Part shown: piece after piece, positions 30,163 to 41,206 of the stretch
Numbering within the stretch: position 1 is the first letter of the stretch
How the letters are laid out: the number at the start of each line of letters is the position of its first letter
Origin: Heracleum sosnowskyi
Lineage: Eukaryota; Streptophyta; Magnoliopsida; Apiales; Apiaceae
DNA length: 64,000 bases
Assembly (NCBI GenBank): GCA_030848705.1
Contig: CM061239.1
Span: 86,286,363-86,350,362 of the forward strand
Direction: 5' to 3'
Notes under the pieces: generated by a model
The model's input: the letters and a program-made list of their open reading frames with translations, nothing else
What the model was told of the DNA's origin: nothing
Databases searched by the model: none
Translations under genes and position numbers: made by a program

Positions 30163-30767
30163 GTTAATCTCTATTGATTGCGAAAGTGGATATAGAGGTT
30201 TAGAACTTGCCATGCTAGCATAGGTTTATGTATGTTTGTCATGCATGATTCGTAGGTGATTTTAACCATCTTACCTGCCCTATGTAATCTGAATGGATAA
30301 CTTGCTCGTTAAACCGTTATGTTTTCAAATCTTATAGACATATAGGGTCTAAGCATAATTGGTGTCTACTTAACTTCTATCTATTTTGTGGATGTTTGAG
30401 TGGTTTGGTATACGTATACTGAAAGGTAGCGTGTACTAATTTCGTGTTGTCCGATTAGTTATCACAACTGTCACGTGCATTGATTAAAGACAAAAGACTC
30501 TAGATGAAGTATTTAATGAAGTTAGGATCCCATGTTTATTCTCATAAGTAATTAAACAACAATCTCTTTAGTTAATTAAATTCTTGTTAAGTTGATTAGT
30601 TAATTTAGTTAAACAAAACAAAACTTTGATACTTGTCTTAGCATTGAACAATAGCCATACATTGTTGCATAAGTGCATAACTATAGTAACCAAAGCAGTC
30701 TCTGTGGGAACGAACTCTACTTTCATATATTACTTGTTGACCGCGTACGCTTGCGTGATTTTGTGCA
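30163..30767 (+). repeat. Athila 3' LTR, second part
   Basis: The LTR continues after the second ATT target copy of the CACTA element and ends around TTGCGTGATTTTGTGCA, a typical Athila LTR tail. Beyond it, the minus-strand ORF3 of E2 begins. The last base is uncertain by a few positions. Confidence 0.75.
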
Positions 30768-31855
30768 AACACCATACCAACTGGTTTATCACCTTGTTTC
30801 TCCAGAGTATCAGTGGGGTGATGTAACAAGGTCCTTGATCCTGACGACTGAGAATGTCGCACAGATTTGGCTAACCTTGTATGTCTTACAACTGATTGTT
30901 GTTGAGAGCCATCAGAGGTGGGATTAGAGTGTGTAGGAATCTGTTTAAGTTGTGTACGTGGGTTAGATCCAGAGGGGGTAGCAACATCAGACTTCTGAAT
31001 CATGGTCCTAGGATCCAATCCATAAACAGTAGGCAATCTCTGTCTCAGAAGTTGCCTGACCTGTTCAGGATACCCAACATTACCTTGAAACATTTGTTTC
31101 CCTTTTAACTTGTACTCCTGAAAGGAGCGAGGAGTATTCTGAAAAACAGGTAACAAGCGCTCATCTTGAAAAGCAACATTAGGGCATAAGTACTTAAAAA
31201 TGAAATGCAGAAAATGACCAAAGTAGACAGTTTCCCGATTCTCATTTATTCTACTTCCTATGGAATCAATAAGCATGCTAGCTATATTAAAGTCATTAAC
31301 ATAGATTAGAGAGTACCCAATGTTTTGTATGGCTTGAGTGAGAGCATCAAAGTTTGAACTCTTGTTCATGAAACACTTACCAATGGAATCAAAGAAAAAA
31401 TTCCATTCATGTCGAAGCTTCGTTCTTACCAGTCTGCCCATTCTAGTCATATCACCATTATAACCAATTTTGATGAAAAACTCCTGAAGTACAGCCTCCG
31501 AAAAGAAGGCAGTAACAGATGTAGGACTACCCAAGTGCAGAGCTCTTTGAACAATAGTAGGAGTGACCTCATACAGATCATTCATATAGGAGAAGATGAG
31601 ACTGGGTTGAGTATTAGAAGTACTTGGAGTGTAGGTTGCAGTACTCCAAATTTGCATCACTGCTTGTGCAGAAATTGCCTTGGGTTCTGTCAGAGCAAAC
31701 CCAATTGAGCTAGAAGCTAGAAAATCCTGGATGAGATGAAATTCGGATGGGGCTTTTGTCTTATCCAGAATAGCAGAGTAATTGTTCGTGACAAATAGGA
31801 TACCATCATTCATGAGATTCTTGTTTGTGGAATTTGGAAAATGAATTGCTGCCAT
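30768..31855 (-). pseudogene. E2 ORF3, 3'-truncated
   Basis: This is the envelope-position ORF of E2. I choose the start at MAAIHFPNSTN (31855) because it follows a TATA/CT-rich leader; an earlier in-frame ATG exists at 31897. Its N-terminal domain resembles those of E1 and E6, with RHEWNFFFDSIGKCF followed by IGYSLIYVNDFNIASMLIDS. About 360 codons remain. The frame is then cut by the Athila LTR, and the last residues up to 30638 belong to the LTR. A Ser/Pro/Gln-rich linker begins near the cut, as in the other ORF3 proteins. No signal peptide or membrane helix is evident. Function is unknown. Confidence 0.75.
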
Positions 31856-32110
31856 TTTTGATAGTGAAAAAGCTTGGAGAGAGAGATATATTATCACACA
31901 GAGAATATATTATATGATAAGTTGTGAAGTGGACAATCTTTTGTGAGTATAGTTAGCAACAAAATTTTCCGAAAAACAAGAGTAATGATGGTTCTGGAAC
32001 ACTTATCGTGTAAAGAATGACGACGCATGATTTTTGAGGATGCATGATTTTTGAGGACGCGTGATTATAGCGTCTATACACAACGGTTGTATAGCACGTG
32101 AAAAGAACGC
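31856..32110 (-). promoter_or_regulatory. putative E2 ORF3 promoter with three-unit motif
   Basis: On the minus strand, AT-rich TATA-like boxes (TCATATAATATATTC, plus 31904-31918) and a CT-rich leader precede the ORF3 ATG. Upstream, at 32020-32077, three near-copies of GACGCRTGATTTTTGAGGA lie in tandem at about 19-bp spacing. E2's LTR is not in the window, so the matching U3 array seen in other elements cannot be tested here. Confidence 0.4.
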
Positions 32111-32279
32111 GAGTTGACACCTGTCAGTCAACAAAATTATGGACATTTCCCTGCATTTAGCTATTAGAATAAAATCAATAAAAAACTAATTTATCAATTA
32201 AAAATCTTAATCAGAGAGAGAATATAGGAGAGTGGAAGAGTCCAACAGTCAATTAAATGCTATCTTGGAACTCAACACA

Positions 32280-33503
32280 CTTCACATTCCCTATTGCTAA
32301 AACCTTTCAGTTGCCCAAGCTGAGTGGCATTTCTAGTCTGAACACCTGCGTTAGGATCTCCAATTATTAGGTCAGGAGTGTGAGCTTGTGTTCATCTTCT
32401 TGCTGATGGTAACTGAGTTCTTGTACTTGATGCTCCCCCTGCATCAGTGCCTTCAAAAGAACTATCTTCATTTGAGTGCGAAGCTCCCCCTGAGCCAGTT
32501 GCCTGAGAGGCTTCATTGAAGCTTGAAGTTTCCTGACTGCTTTCTCTTGATGTACTGTCAGTATCAGTACTTCCATCAGTAGTAGCAGAAGATTTTTCTG
32601 TAGACTGTTCATCAGTAGTGGTATCAGGAGAATTTGTTTCAGTGACAGGCTCCCCCTCAACATCACCACTACTATCGCATTCTAGTTCATCTCCAAAAAT
32701 CAGTTCTTCATGAGTATCTTCAGAAATTCCAGTTATTCTTCTGTCATTGAATGATACATTTACTAAGACATTTACAATCTTGGTTCGTAGATTATATACC
32801 TTAAATGCTTTTGTTGTGTCTGGATAGCCAACGAAAATTCCTTCATCTGCTTTTGTATCAAATTTTCCAAGTTGCTCAGCATGAGGTCTCAGGATAAAAC
32901 ATTTGCAGCCAAATACATGCAGATGTTTTACACTAGGTTTCTTTCCCTTAAGCATGTGATATGGAGTCTTTCCATGCCTTGTGATTAAGGTGCAATTTTG
33001 AGTGTAACATGCAGTATTAATGGCTTCTGCCCAAAAGTAAGTGGGCAGTTTTGCTTCTTCCAACATGGTTCTCCCAGCTTCAATTAGAGTTATGTTCTTC
33101 CTTTCAACTACTCCATTTTGTTGTGGAGTTCCAGGAGCAGAGAATTGCTGCACAATTCCTTTTGATTTACAGAAGTCCTCGATTGTTGAATTTTTAAACT
33201 CAGTTCCATTATCACTTCTCAGAATCTTGACTTTATTACTTGATCCAGTTTCTAGAAACTTTACATGCTCTATCAGAATGTCTGGGGTTTCACTCTTTTG
33301 TGAAGGAAATAGACTCATGTGAATCTTGTATATTCATCGACAATTACCAGCGTATATCTTTTCTTGTTGATAGACATCACATTCACGGGGCCAAACAGAT
33401 CCAGATGAAGCAAGTGATAAGCTGTGTCTATTGAGAATTCTGATTTACTTTTGAAGCTGGTTCTCTTCTGCTTTGCTTTTTTTACAAGAGTCACAGAGTC
33501 CAT
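32280..33503 (-). pseudogene. E2 integrase and downstream linker
   Basis: This is the copia integrase core on the minus strand. The first catalytic Asp is in HLDLFGPVNVMS (about 33400), the second in LRSDNGTEFKNS and the Glu in PQQNGVVERKNITLIEAGRT. CFILRPHAEQLGKFDTKADE and the GIFVGYP motif follow. A Ser/Thr/acidic linker leads to a decayed segment reading LIIGDPNAGVQTR near 32360, the position just before RT in relatives. Two frame changes are seen: one near 33480 in an A-run and one near 33316. The 927-base piece 32392-33318 is uninterrupted. RT is absent, so the element is dead. Confidence 0.85.
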
Positions 33504-34020
33504 TAGGAGAGTACATTGCCTTTGGAAGGCCTCGCACTAAGTCTTTTCTAACTAACTCATTGATATTATTGAAGTTCAAATGAGATAGTTTCTTGTGCCA
33601 GTTCCAACTTTCATCTACTGATGCCTTTGATAGCAGAGACGTCATTATTCCATCAGTAGCAGAATGCAAGTTGGCTTCATATATGTTACCACGTCTGTAA
33701 CCAGTAAGAATTAATTTTTCACCATTCTTGCTAGTTATCTCACAATGACTTTCATAAAAGTTGACGTGATAACCTCTGTCAGTAATTTGACTGATGCTCA
33801 AGAGATTGTGCTTCAGTCCTTCTACCAGAGCTACATTTTGAATGATGACATTTCCAATTACAATGTTGCCATATCCCAAGGTATGTCCTATATTGCCATC
33901 TCCATAGGAAACCTTTGGGCCAGCGTTCTTCTCAAAATCTGATAGTAGGGACTTATTTCCAGTCATATGTCCTGAACATCCACTATCCATAACTAGAACA
34001 TTTTTCCTGTTGCCCTGCAA
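33504..34020 (-). pseudogene. E2 protease and GAG-pre-integrase domain
   Basis: It begins MQGNRKNVLVMDSGCSGHMT, with the copia protease DSG motif. It continues through GHTLGYGNIVIGNVIIQNV and VEGLKHNLLSISQITDRGYH; E1 has a stop codon at this SQ position, whereas E2 is intact here. The GAG-pre-integrase/HHCC segment follows: WHKKLSHLNF.., then CDSCKKSK. The frame then shifts at about 33480, so the HHCC to core transition is broken. Protein similarity to E1 is clear throughout, which places both in the same SIRE-like group. Confidence 0.85.
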
Positions 34021-34032
34021 TCAGTATCTCAA

Positions 34033-34442
34033 TCAGTTAGAATTTTTAAGAACCCACACTTGTTGGGTTCTATTTTTCAATTTCTTGTTAAGAATTGCAG
34101 CGGAATTTTTCTTTAAAATCTTTTCAACTGACTTTGACTCAGTTGAACTCGATTTAACAGAGTTTTTCTTAACATACACATGCATAGATGACAGAATCAC
34201 TTTATTATCAAAACTTGTACTTTTATTGAATATAGGCAAAGGCACATAATTGTCATGATACAAGTTCTGATAACTGCTACATGTGTAAACTGAATGCCAA
34301 CTACTACCAAAGTGAGAACATGGATTCTGTGTTTATAACCAACTTTTCTACTCCTAACATCAGATATAGGAATATCAACTCTCCTCTTTTTATTCTTCCT
34401 GCAATCAATGGCAAGATGATTAGTATTACCACAGGTATGCCA
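34033..34442 (-). pseudogene. E2 gag C-terminal remnant
   Basis: The segment ending QVWVLKNSN (34033) just before protease corresponds to the YQVWVPKTT end of E1 gag. A Ser/Lys-rich stretch lies before it and, in a shifted frame at 34304-34440, part of a zinc knuckle: CGNTNHLAIDC followed by RKNKKR. E3 inserted immediately upstream of the knuckle's first cysteines (34443). Only the last 130 or so residues remain. Confidence 0.7.
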
Positions 34443-34971
34443 TGTTGCCCAGTAATAAACAATTGTAGAAGGGGGGTTGAATACAATTGTTTAAGATTCT
34501 CGACTTAATAAGATATGAATCACAAATATGAAAGAATGATAACAGCTTTATTAAATCTGATATAAAACTGTTACAAACTCTCTCAAGAAATTCTGATGTT
34601 CTTGAGAGCTGCTAGGTTACAAAGATACTCGTGTGTGTAATCGGTTGTTAAACCAAAACCTAAACTGTGTTTATATACTACACAGCTTCTCTATCAATGA
34701 TAAGTTCTAATCAATTACAAAGATTGAAACCTATCCTAAATTGATAGCTGCATTACTACAAACCAGGAACCGACAGAATAATCTTCCTTATTTAACTAGA
34801 CTCCAAATATAACTCGAAGTAGGAATCCTGATCAGCTTCCAGTCCTGATGATCAATCCTGATCCCAGTCCTGATATTCATTCTGATCCTGACGACCATGC
34901 AATCCTGATGACGTCAGCAATCCTGATCAGTTGAGTCTAGATCCTGACGATCATTGAATCCTGATCTAACA
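34443..34971 (-). repeat. E3 3' LTR
   Basis: It runs from TGTTGCCC to ..GATCTAACA, 529 bp, and on the minus strand is preceded by the polypurine tract TTGGGGGAGAT. The minus-strand TATA box TATATAAA is at plus 34670-34677. Upstream of it, at 34823-34966, are about nine copies of ATCCTGATS (plus-strand reading), a U3 motif array. Confidence 0.85.
34823..34966 (+). repeat. TCCTGAT motif array in E3 U3
   Basis: Nine or so irregularly spaced copies of TCCTGATS/TCCTGACG lie 10-25 bp apart, about 145-295 bp upstream of the LTR TATA box in element orientation. The inverse motif, CATCAGGAT, also appears three times in the ORF3 part (near 36160, 36686 and 36723). Confidence 0.85.
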
Positions 34972-35078
34972 ATCTCCCCCAATCTCATACTTTGTGAAAT
35001 AAAGTATGGATTTCTAAGATTCAATGATGTCAAAAACATATTTACAAAATGTACAAATATCAGCAGCAACTTATTTGT

Positions 35079-37930
35079 TTAAATTCTTTGATAGAACAGA
35101 TTCATCTTCAAGAAATTGGATAACAGATTTTCTTCTGTTTCTTCAAGAATTTGAATCAATCTTTCCTTAAGATTTCCGAGTTCTTCATCTTCCTCATTAA
35201 TCTGGTAGATAGCTGCTCTGAGATTTTGTATGGAGCTTCTCTGTAGACTGTGCTCTTCAAGCAAAAGATAAGCAATTTCCTTCCCTTCAGGATTAAGACT
35301 AAGTTGTGTCATACCAAAAGTTACTTCTTTAACAACAGTACCTCTTTGCATTTCCACATCTTGACCTCTTTGATTTAAGTACATGGGAGTATAATTACCA
35401 TTGAAATTTCTGTTTCCATCTAGTCTTCTTCTTATTGTTGACAAGATCATGTCACTCCACACTTTGCACACTTTATTCTTCCATCTTAACAGATAGTGAA
35501 CATATTTCAGTTCTTGTGTAGTTTTCATCAGCAGATCTTGAATGGACAGAATCTTCACACTACCATATTTCATGAAGTACAGAAGCTTTTCTTTCTTTTC
35601 AATACCATCATGACAATCTATAACTATATCAACAGCTAATAAATTGTTCAGGTTTTCAGAAGTTAAAGTACCTCCAATTTCAGTCAAGGAGTAATGATCA
35701 ACATATGACATATTCAGATATTCAGCATCCCTGTGTCCAATACCTCCTCTTGAATTACTTGACAATTGCTTCAGATTTGAAAACATTCGTAGCCAGAGTG
35801 CTTTTTATCTAACCAAATCAGATAAATCAACAACACTTGAAGCACTTGTTATAATTCCTCCAGTCTGAAAATTGATAGGTGTATCACACCTCAGTTTACT
35901 TATGTGTTTCCACTTCTTATCTTTTTCTTTTTCAAACGCATAGCTTCTTTCTAGTAAAGATTCCCGTCTGCTTGGATTTCTCCACACTCTTTCGTTTGTG
36001 TGTTTAAGCCTTTGTACATAGAGATTGAAATCTCTATTTGTTGATCTTGTAATTTCTCTACTTCTGGCTTCTTCTTCTTCATCCACTTCCTTGTTTTGAG
36101 AATCAACCACATTAGATAAGATTCACAATTCAATCTCTTGCAGAATTTCAGATTCATCAGGATCTTGAATATTTTCAGGAACAATATCATGATTAGAATC
36201 TTCAATTAGATTTGTATTGCAGAGAATTAATTGTCTTGGTCTTCTTCTCAATTCAGGTTCTTCTTCAATAAACTCCTTGTCTTCCTTCTCAATGATATCC
36301 TTGATAACATGATCTATTAGATTTTGTGAAGCTTCAGGAATTTCTTCAATTAATAAACCTCTAGACCTTGTCTGTCTAGGCACTGTTTGAGTTGAAGAAC
36401 CTCTTCTACCTCTTCTAGCACCTCTCCTACCTCTGCCTCCTCTTCCTCTAGCAGGAGCAGGGTTATTAAAGCTTTCCATCATTTCTCTCTATTGTCTTAG
36501 GAATTCTTCATGTGAGAGATTAGGATATTCTTCACTTGCTGTAGAGAGTGCTTTTCTAGCAAATAACTGTTGAACTCTTTTGTAGTGAACTTCTGGAATA
36601 AGTTTGATGCATCTTCATGATTATCAATAATCACATCTTCATCTCCTTCAGGAATTGTAGCAAGAGTATGTACATGACCATGCATCAGGATTTGATCACC
36701 TATCAGTATTTGTTCTTCCATCAGGATCTGAGACTACACCAATGTTCTTACTGTCTTAACTCCAGAATCAGAAACATGAGTTGACTGCGTTGTTTGACTT
36801 TGAGAAGTTTGAATTGTAGACTTCATAACAGCAGCATCAGAGGTTTCTCCTTGTAGAATTTTGTCACCGCCATCATTTCCAGTATTATCATCATCATTAT
36901 TTCTCAATACTAGATCAGGTGTACATTTTGTCTGACTTACCTTCTCCCCCTTTTTGACATCAGTATTTGACAATATATTCAAAATTAAGGCAAGAGAGGT
37001 TTGAATGTCAGTTACCTTTGTATCAAGAGAATCAATCATGTTGTTGATTGAAGATTGTTCAGCAATGATTGACTTAACTTGGGATTCCACTACCCTGAGT
37101 TGAAGAGCAGTAGGCACCTTTATAAAGCTATGAGAAATATCAGTCCTCACTTTGTCAGTAGAATCTTTGACAGAATCTATTTCATGTTTCAGGCTTTTGG
37201 ATAACAGAGTAGTAGCCTTCAAATGATTCTTCAAATCTTCATTCTGAATCAACTTAGCAGCATTATAAGCATGATCCAATGCATATGGATAGCTTACAGA
37301 ATCATGGGACTTGTACCAGTCAGTTTCCCATTGTTGCAATTTCAGCTGCTCAGCAGGATCAATCTCAGAAGGAACAGAAAAGTCTTGTCTGAAGTCTTTT
37401 CCAGTAGTAGCCTTGCCAGCCATGAATGTGCTTGATGAACCAAAGTTAGTTCCAAGACTAGATTTTAAAGCTCTGGCAAGCTGTTCCTTCTCTTCGTTAT
37501 TATCATCATCACTATCATCAGAATCATCATCATCATTATCATGAGTAACTTCAGGATCAGGAATAGCTATACCTTTCAGTTTATCCTGTTAATCTGTGAT
37601 AGTATGGTCCATTGGTCGCGATCTTAGTGGCTCTACAAGAATTGGCTCAGCATCAGGAGCACCACTAGCATCAGGAGCAACACCGTCAGAATTTGATAAG
37701 CTTGCATCAGTATCTGTTACTGATGGTTCTTGTGTAGCATGAGGTTCTGAAGCTGCTTCAACACTTTGAGTTGGAGGTTCTTGTGTGCTTCCCTCATTGA
37801 CAGTGTCCTTGACCAATCTTTGAACTTCATCTACACCAGAAATCCCTTGAGCATTGTCAGGAAATTTCTCAGAAACTGTAGTTTGGCCTGCATCTTCACT
37901 TTGAGAAGATGGTTCTTTTGTGACTATATT
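35079..37930 (-). pseudogene. E3 ORF3, decayed
   Basis: Remnant of the envelope-position ORF. From 37930 to 36497 one frame runs with stops at 37589, 36734 and 36497. The frame then shifts near 36490 and continues to 35079 with stops at 36123 and 35805. Order seen: an acidic, Ser/Pro-rich linker; a segment beginning MAGKATTGKDFRQDFSVPSE with a coiled coil around SLKHEIDSVKDSTDKV; an Arg/Gly-rich patch (ARGRGGRGRRGARRGRRGSS) that may bind RNA; acidic runs; and a helical C-terminal domain ending LFYQRI. The N-terminal conserved domain is missing beyond the 37940 junction. The organisation parallels ORF3 of E1 and E6 without signs of membrane segments. Confidence 0.7.
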
Positions 37931-37961
37931 CTGGATGTAAAGATGAAGTTAATTGTTTTTA

Positions 37962-38142
37962 TTTTAAAGTTTCATCAGATGAAAGTTGGCTATGGCACAA
38001 GAAGATGTCTCACCTGAACTTCAAAAAAATGAACTCCCTAGTCAAGAGGGAATTGGTGAGAGGTCTGCCTCAGATGGAATTTACACAGGAAGGACTGTGT
38101 GAGGCATGTCAGAAAGGAAAGTCAAAGAAAGCATCTCACAAG
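37962..38142 (+). pseudogene. E4 GAG-pre-integrase fragment
   Basis: The frame reads DESWLWHKKMSHLNFKKMNS, then ELVRGLP, then CEACQKGKSKKASHK. This is the HHCC zinc-binding module ahead of copia integrase. It is cut after ASHK by the solo LTR, whose target duplication ACAAG is at 38138-38142, and continues at 41430. The upstream limit near 37962 is the E3/E4 junction. Confidence 0.85.
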
Positions 38143-40208
38143 TGTAAGATCCGTGAATTTTATTAATAATATAAATTGTATTATATGTGGGGAATACTTA
38201 TTATGAAGTATTTTGAGTTATAATGATAAGGATTGTTAAGTGTTTATGTGTTATTTGGTGAGTCGAAAGCCCCTTTCAAATATTTCTTCATTTGAAATCT
38301 TATTCAATTTTGAGCCCCGTTTTGAAAATTTAAGGGCCCCGTTGAAATTTTGTACATAATTATTATTCCTTCGTCATCTGTGTTCGAATCATTATCGGAG
38401 GATTTCTTCATATTATTATATCCCTTATTATCCGATATGATCACTAGTAATTGTTTTATTCAAAGGAAGACAAATTATTCTAAACCCTAACCCTAATTTT
38501 TTTAAGGGTAATTGATATATCGTCCGTATCAATAAATACATCTTTTATAGCCCCAGTATTCTTGAGCATTATTTATATAATGATATGTATTGATTTGGAT
38601 AATTATCAGTCTTTGTAGATGATTATCTTTTCGTAAAACGTGTTTTTAACCTAATTAGGGTTTTTAAACGAACCAGTGGATCAATATCGATCCAAAAATG
38701 TCATTTAGGGTATTATTTTTCACTAAGTATAAAAAGGAGAATCGTACATTATACCTCATATAATCTGTATTACAAATAGACAAAAATATAAAATTCCTGA
38801 ACCGTGTTCTTCGTGTTCTTGAAAATCAAAATCAAATTCGAAGGTGTTATTGAAATCCAAATTCAAAGTTCAAGTACTCAAATCAAAGATCTTGAGCTCT
38901 AGTTTCAGAATCTTCCAACCTCATCATCATCTGGTAATTTTTCGATTTTATATGAATTTTACAAATTTCAAATTTAAATTAGGGTTTATATTCGAATTGG
39001 GGATTTTCATTCTGTTGATTCTCCGTTCAATTGATTGCTTCCAACATGTTCCTAGGGTTCTAATTAGTAGGAATTCATGTTTTAATTTCATGTTTATGTT
39101 CGATTTTGAGAAATCCGATTTCTAGGGTTTTGCCCGATTTTTCTTTTTAATAGTCCGTTCATGTGAATGATCTGACATTGTTTGTGATAGAGGGCTTCTG
39201 TTGTATGTGTTCTTAGCTTCATTTTAACATAAAGAACGTAGAGTTTCATGTACGATTTTGGTAGATCGGAAAATTTGTTCAAGGTCGCCGAAATTTGGTC
39301 AGGATTGAGATTCCGCCTTTGTTTTCGTATGTTTTTGGCCTGAATAGATTGCTGAGGTTATAAGGATTGTTTTGGTACCAAAAACCCCAATTTTTACAGT
39401 GTTTTTGAGTCGCCGGATTCTGGGTTTGGTCGCCGGAATTTGGAAAAATCCGGGTTGTTCTTCCCGACCTGACTATGTTCTTCCCGACCCGTTAACCCAT
39501 TTTCTTGACCCGGTTTCAATCTTCGAAACCCTAAAATATTTTCAGAAAACTTTTTTTGAATTTTATTTTTAAATTTAATTCGAAAATAGTTTAAAATCTT
39601 TAAAAATTCATATTTTAATTTTAAAAATATATTTTTAATTCAGAAAAATTCAGAAAAATTATATTTATTATTTTAAATTCGAAAATTTATTAAACTTAAT
39701 TATTTTAATTATTTTTAATTTATAATTAATTGATTAATTCTTTTAATCAGTTAATTCTTAAAAATTAATTATTAATTAGATTTAATTAATTTAAAATTCA
39801 GTTTAATTATTTTCAAGCCTGATTTATTATTTAAAAATAGTTTGAGCATTTAAAGAGTGTCAATTAATTTTATATTAATTGATTTAATTACTTTTAAATA
39901 CTTATAATGGGATTAAAAATCCGATTTTTGATTTAAAAATTATTTATGACTTATTTAAATTCAAATAAGCCTTGAATATTGTTTTAAAAATATTTATAAG
40001 TGCTGTATGGTTTATATGAGTCGATTAATGTGTTTTAATGGTCCGTAAATGCATGTACGAGGGCTAGTGTCTGAGTTTTAAATACCGTAAATTAGACCGG
40101 ACGTCCGATACGTAACCGGTTACTAGTTTAAAATGTGTTATTGATTAATTGTGTGTCGAGGATAGAATGAGGATAATTAGACTTACTGTTCTAAGTTGTT
40201 TATTATAG

Positions 40209-40282
40209 AATCGAGTTCCCGGAGCAAGGGAAAGGGGAAAGTAGGGTGAACGAGATAGAAAACCGACAGCGACGTAGACCAG
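40209..40282 (+). other. exon-like block with GC-type donor in solo LTR
   Basis: It is bounded by TTATTATAG| and ACCAG|GCAAGT. The equivalent blocks in E7 (51 nt) and E5 (45 nt) have the same boundary types. Its frame is open and, if spliced at 40283-41092, would continue into the next block for several codons. Splicing is not demonstrated. Confidence 0.4.
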
Positions 40283-41104
40283 GCAAGTATCTGTGCCTTT
40301 ACTTGTGATAAATTGTTATTGTTTTCAATACCTACATGTTATTACCCCAGAACAAGTTAGATTATCAATCCTTACCCGTACTTGGGCAACTGATTCCATT
40401 TTCGTAAATTTTCTTAACTCTTTGATTTGATCTGCATCGGAAACCCTGATTTCCAAATTCATCTGATTTTGTCTACAACCATTGATTGTTGATTATCATC
40501 ATTTGATTATTGCCTACAACCATTGACAGTTTGATTCTATCATTGACTATTGATTACAGTCATTGATTATTGATTACAACTACTGATTACCTTCTTGAAC
40601 GAGTGCATCGTACCGTTGAAACCATTCTGAATCTATTTCTCGGACTTTCTTTGATAATGAATAATTGAAGCTCTTTTGCAACTATTACACCTCGTTATTG
40701 TGTACTTATCTTGTTATGCATATTATTGCTTATACATTGTGATAGAATTGGCATGTTTTTAAATAGGACCAGTAATGGTCGGGCCATACTTATGGTCGGA
40801 ATAATTTAAGGCCCATATTTGCCTAGGATCCAGTAGAGGACTTTGCTATAAGCAAGTCCGGGGTTGTTGCGTGACTGATCAGCAGCACAACCTTTGAATT
40901 TGAAAAATGTAGAAGTCCAATTCTAATTCCTCTTTCTTCATTAAAGATTGTTAAAAGCATATGTTTGACTTGTGTATTGTTGATTCAGATAATTGAATTC
41001 TTTCTTTTCATTATAGAACTGTGATTGATACATATATCATGCTTGTTGAGCACATGTGGCTCATACTTGTTTTGTTTCTAACCCTATTCCAGTGAAGCGA
41101 GAGA

Positions 41105-41206
41105 ATGAGCAGACACAACGCTAGTGACAGTTCTCCCGATGCTAGGAGACCACCCCGAGTGATTGTCATTGGACGGGTAGTTGTTTTATCTTGGAAGTTA
41201 GACTAG
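41105..41206 (+). CDS. short LTR ORF (33 codons)
   Basis: It starts 12 nt after the putative acceptor (41091-41092). The peptide is basic, begins MSRHNASDSSPDARRPPRV and ends VVVLSWKLD. The E7 LTR ORFs at the same place end VEVLSWFRV. This shared VLSW tail, the similar length and the shared position are the only reasons to list it. It could be a leader ORF that modulates translation of the genomic RNA, or a by-product of conserved RNA sequence. Confidence 0.3.
   Translation: MSRHNASDSSPDARRPPRVIVIGRVVVLSWKLD

Larger units (their letters stand above)
1..30767 (+). mobile_element. Athila-type Ty3/gypsy retrotransposon, 5' truncated by window
   Basis: The order gag, protease, RT, RNase H, integrase, a separate ORF3, a polypurine tract and an LTR starting TGATAAG is that of plant Athila elements. 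Lineage clues are the protease motif CDLGASINLMP, the RT motif FMDDFSVFG and the AAGTTTGGGGGTG polypurine tract. The 5' LTR and most of gag lie left of the window. Three later insertions split it: 5517-9265, 10298-24365 and 25635-30159. Its own sequence in the window is therefore about 8.4 kb. Its right end cuts the ORF3 of copia remnant E2, so it inserted into that element. The exact right end (30767, ..TTTTGTGCA) is inferred, because the partner LTR and TSD are not in the window. Confidence 0.9.
30768..34442 (-). mobile_element. E2: SIRE-like Ty1/copia remnant
   Basis: Minus-strand remnant with, in element order, gag end (34442-34033), protease (34020-33445), integrase (33503-32392) and then ORF3 (31855-30768). 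RT and RNase H, normally about 1.5-2 kb, are missing between 32270 and 32150. ORF3 is cut by the Athila LTR on the left, and gag is cut by E3 on the right. Frameshifts break protease-integrase. It is among the oldest insertions here, since Athila and E3 both lie in it. Confidence 0.85.
34443..37940 (-). mobile_element. E3: SIRE-like Ty1/copia remnant (LTR plus ORF3)
   Basis: A 529-bp LTR at the left is followed by a polypurine tract and a decayed ORF3. The likely 5-bp target site on the left is TGCCA (34438-34442), inside E2 gag. At about 37940 the sequence changes abruptly to a plus-strand copia element (E4), so pol, gag and the 5' LTR of E3 are missing. The junction looks like a deletion or rearrangement rather than an insertion end. 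Confidence 0.78.
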
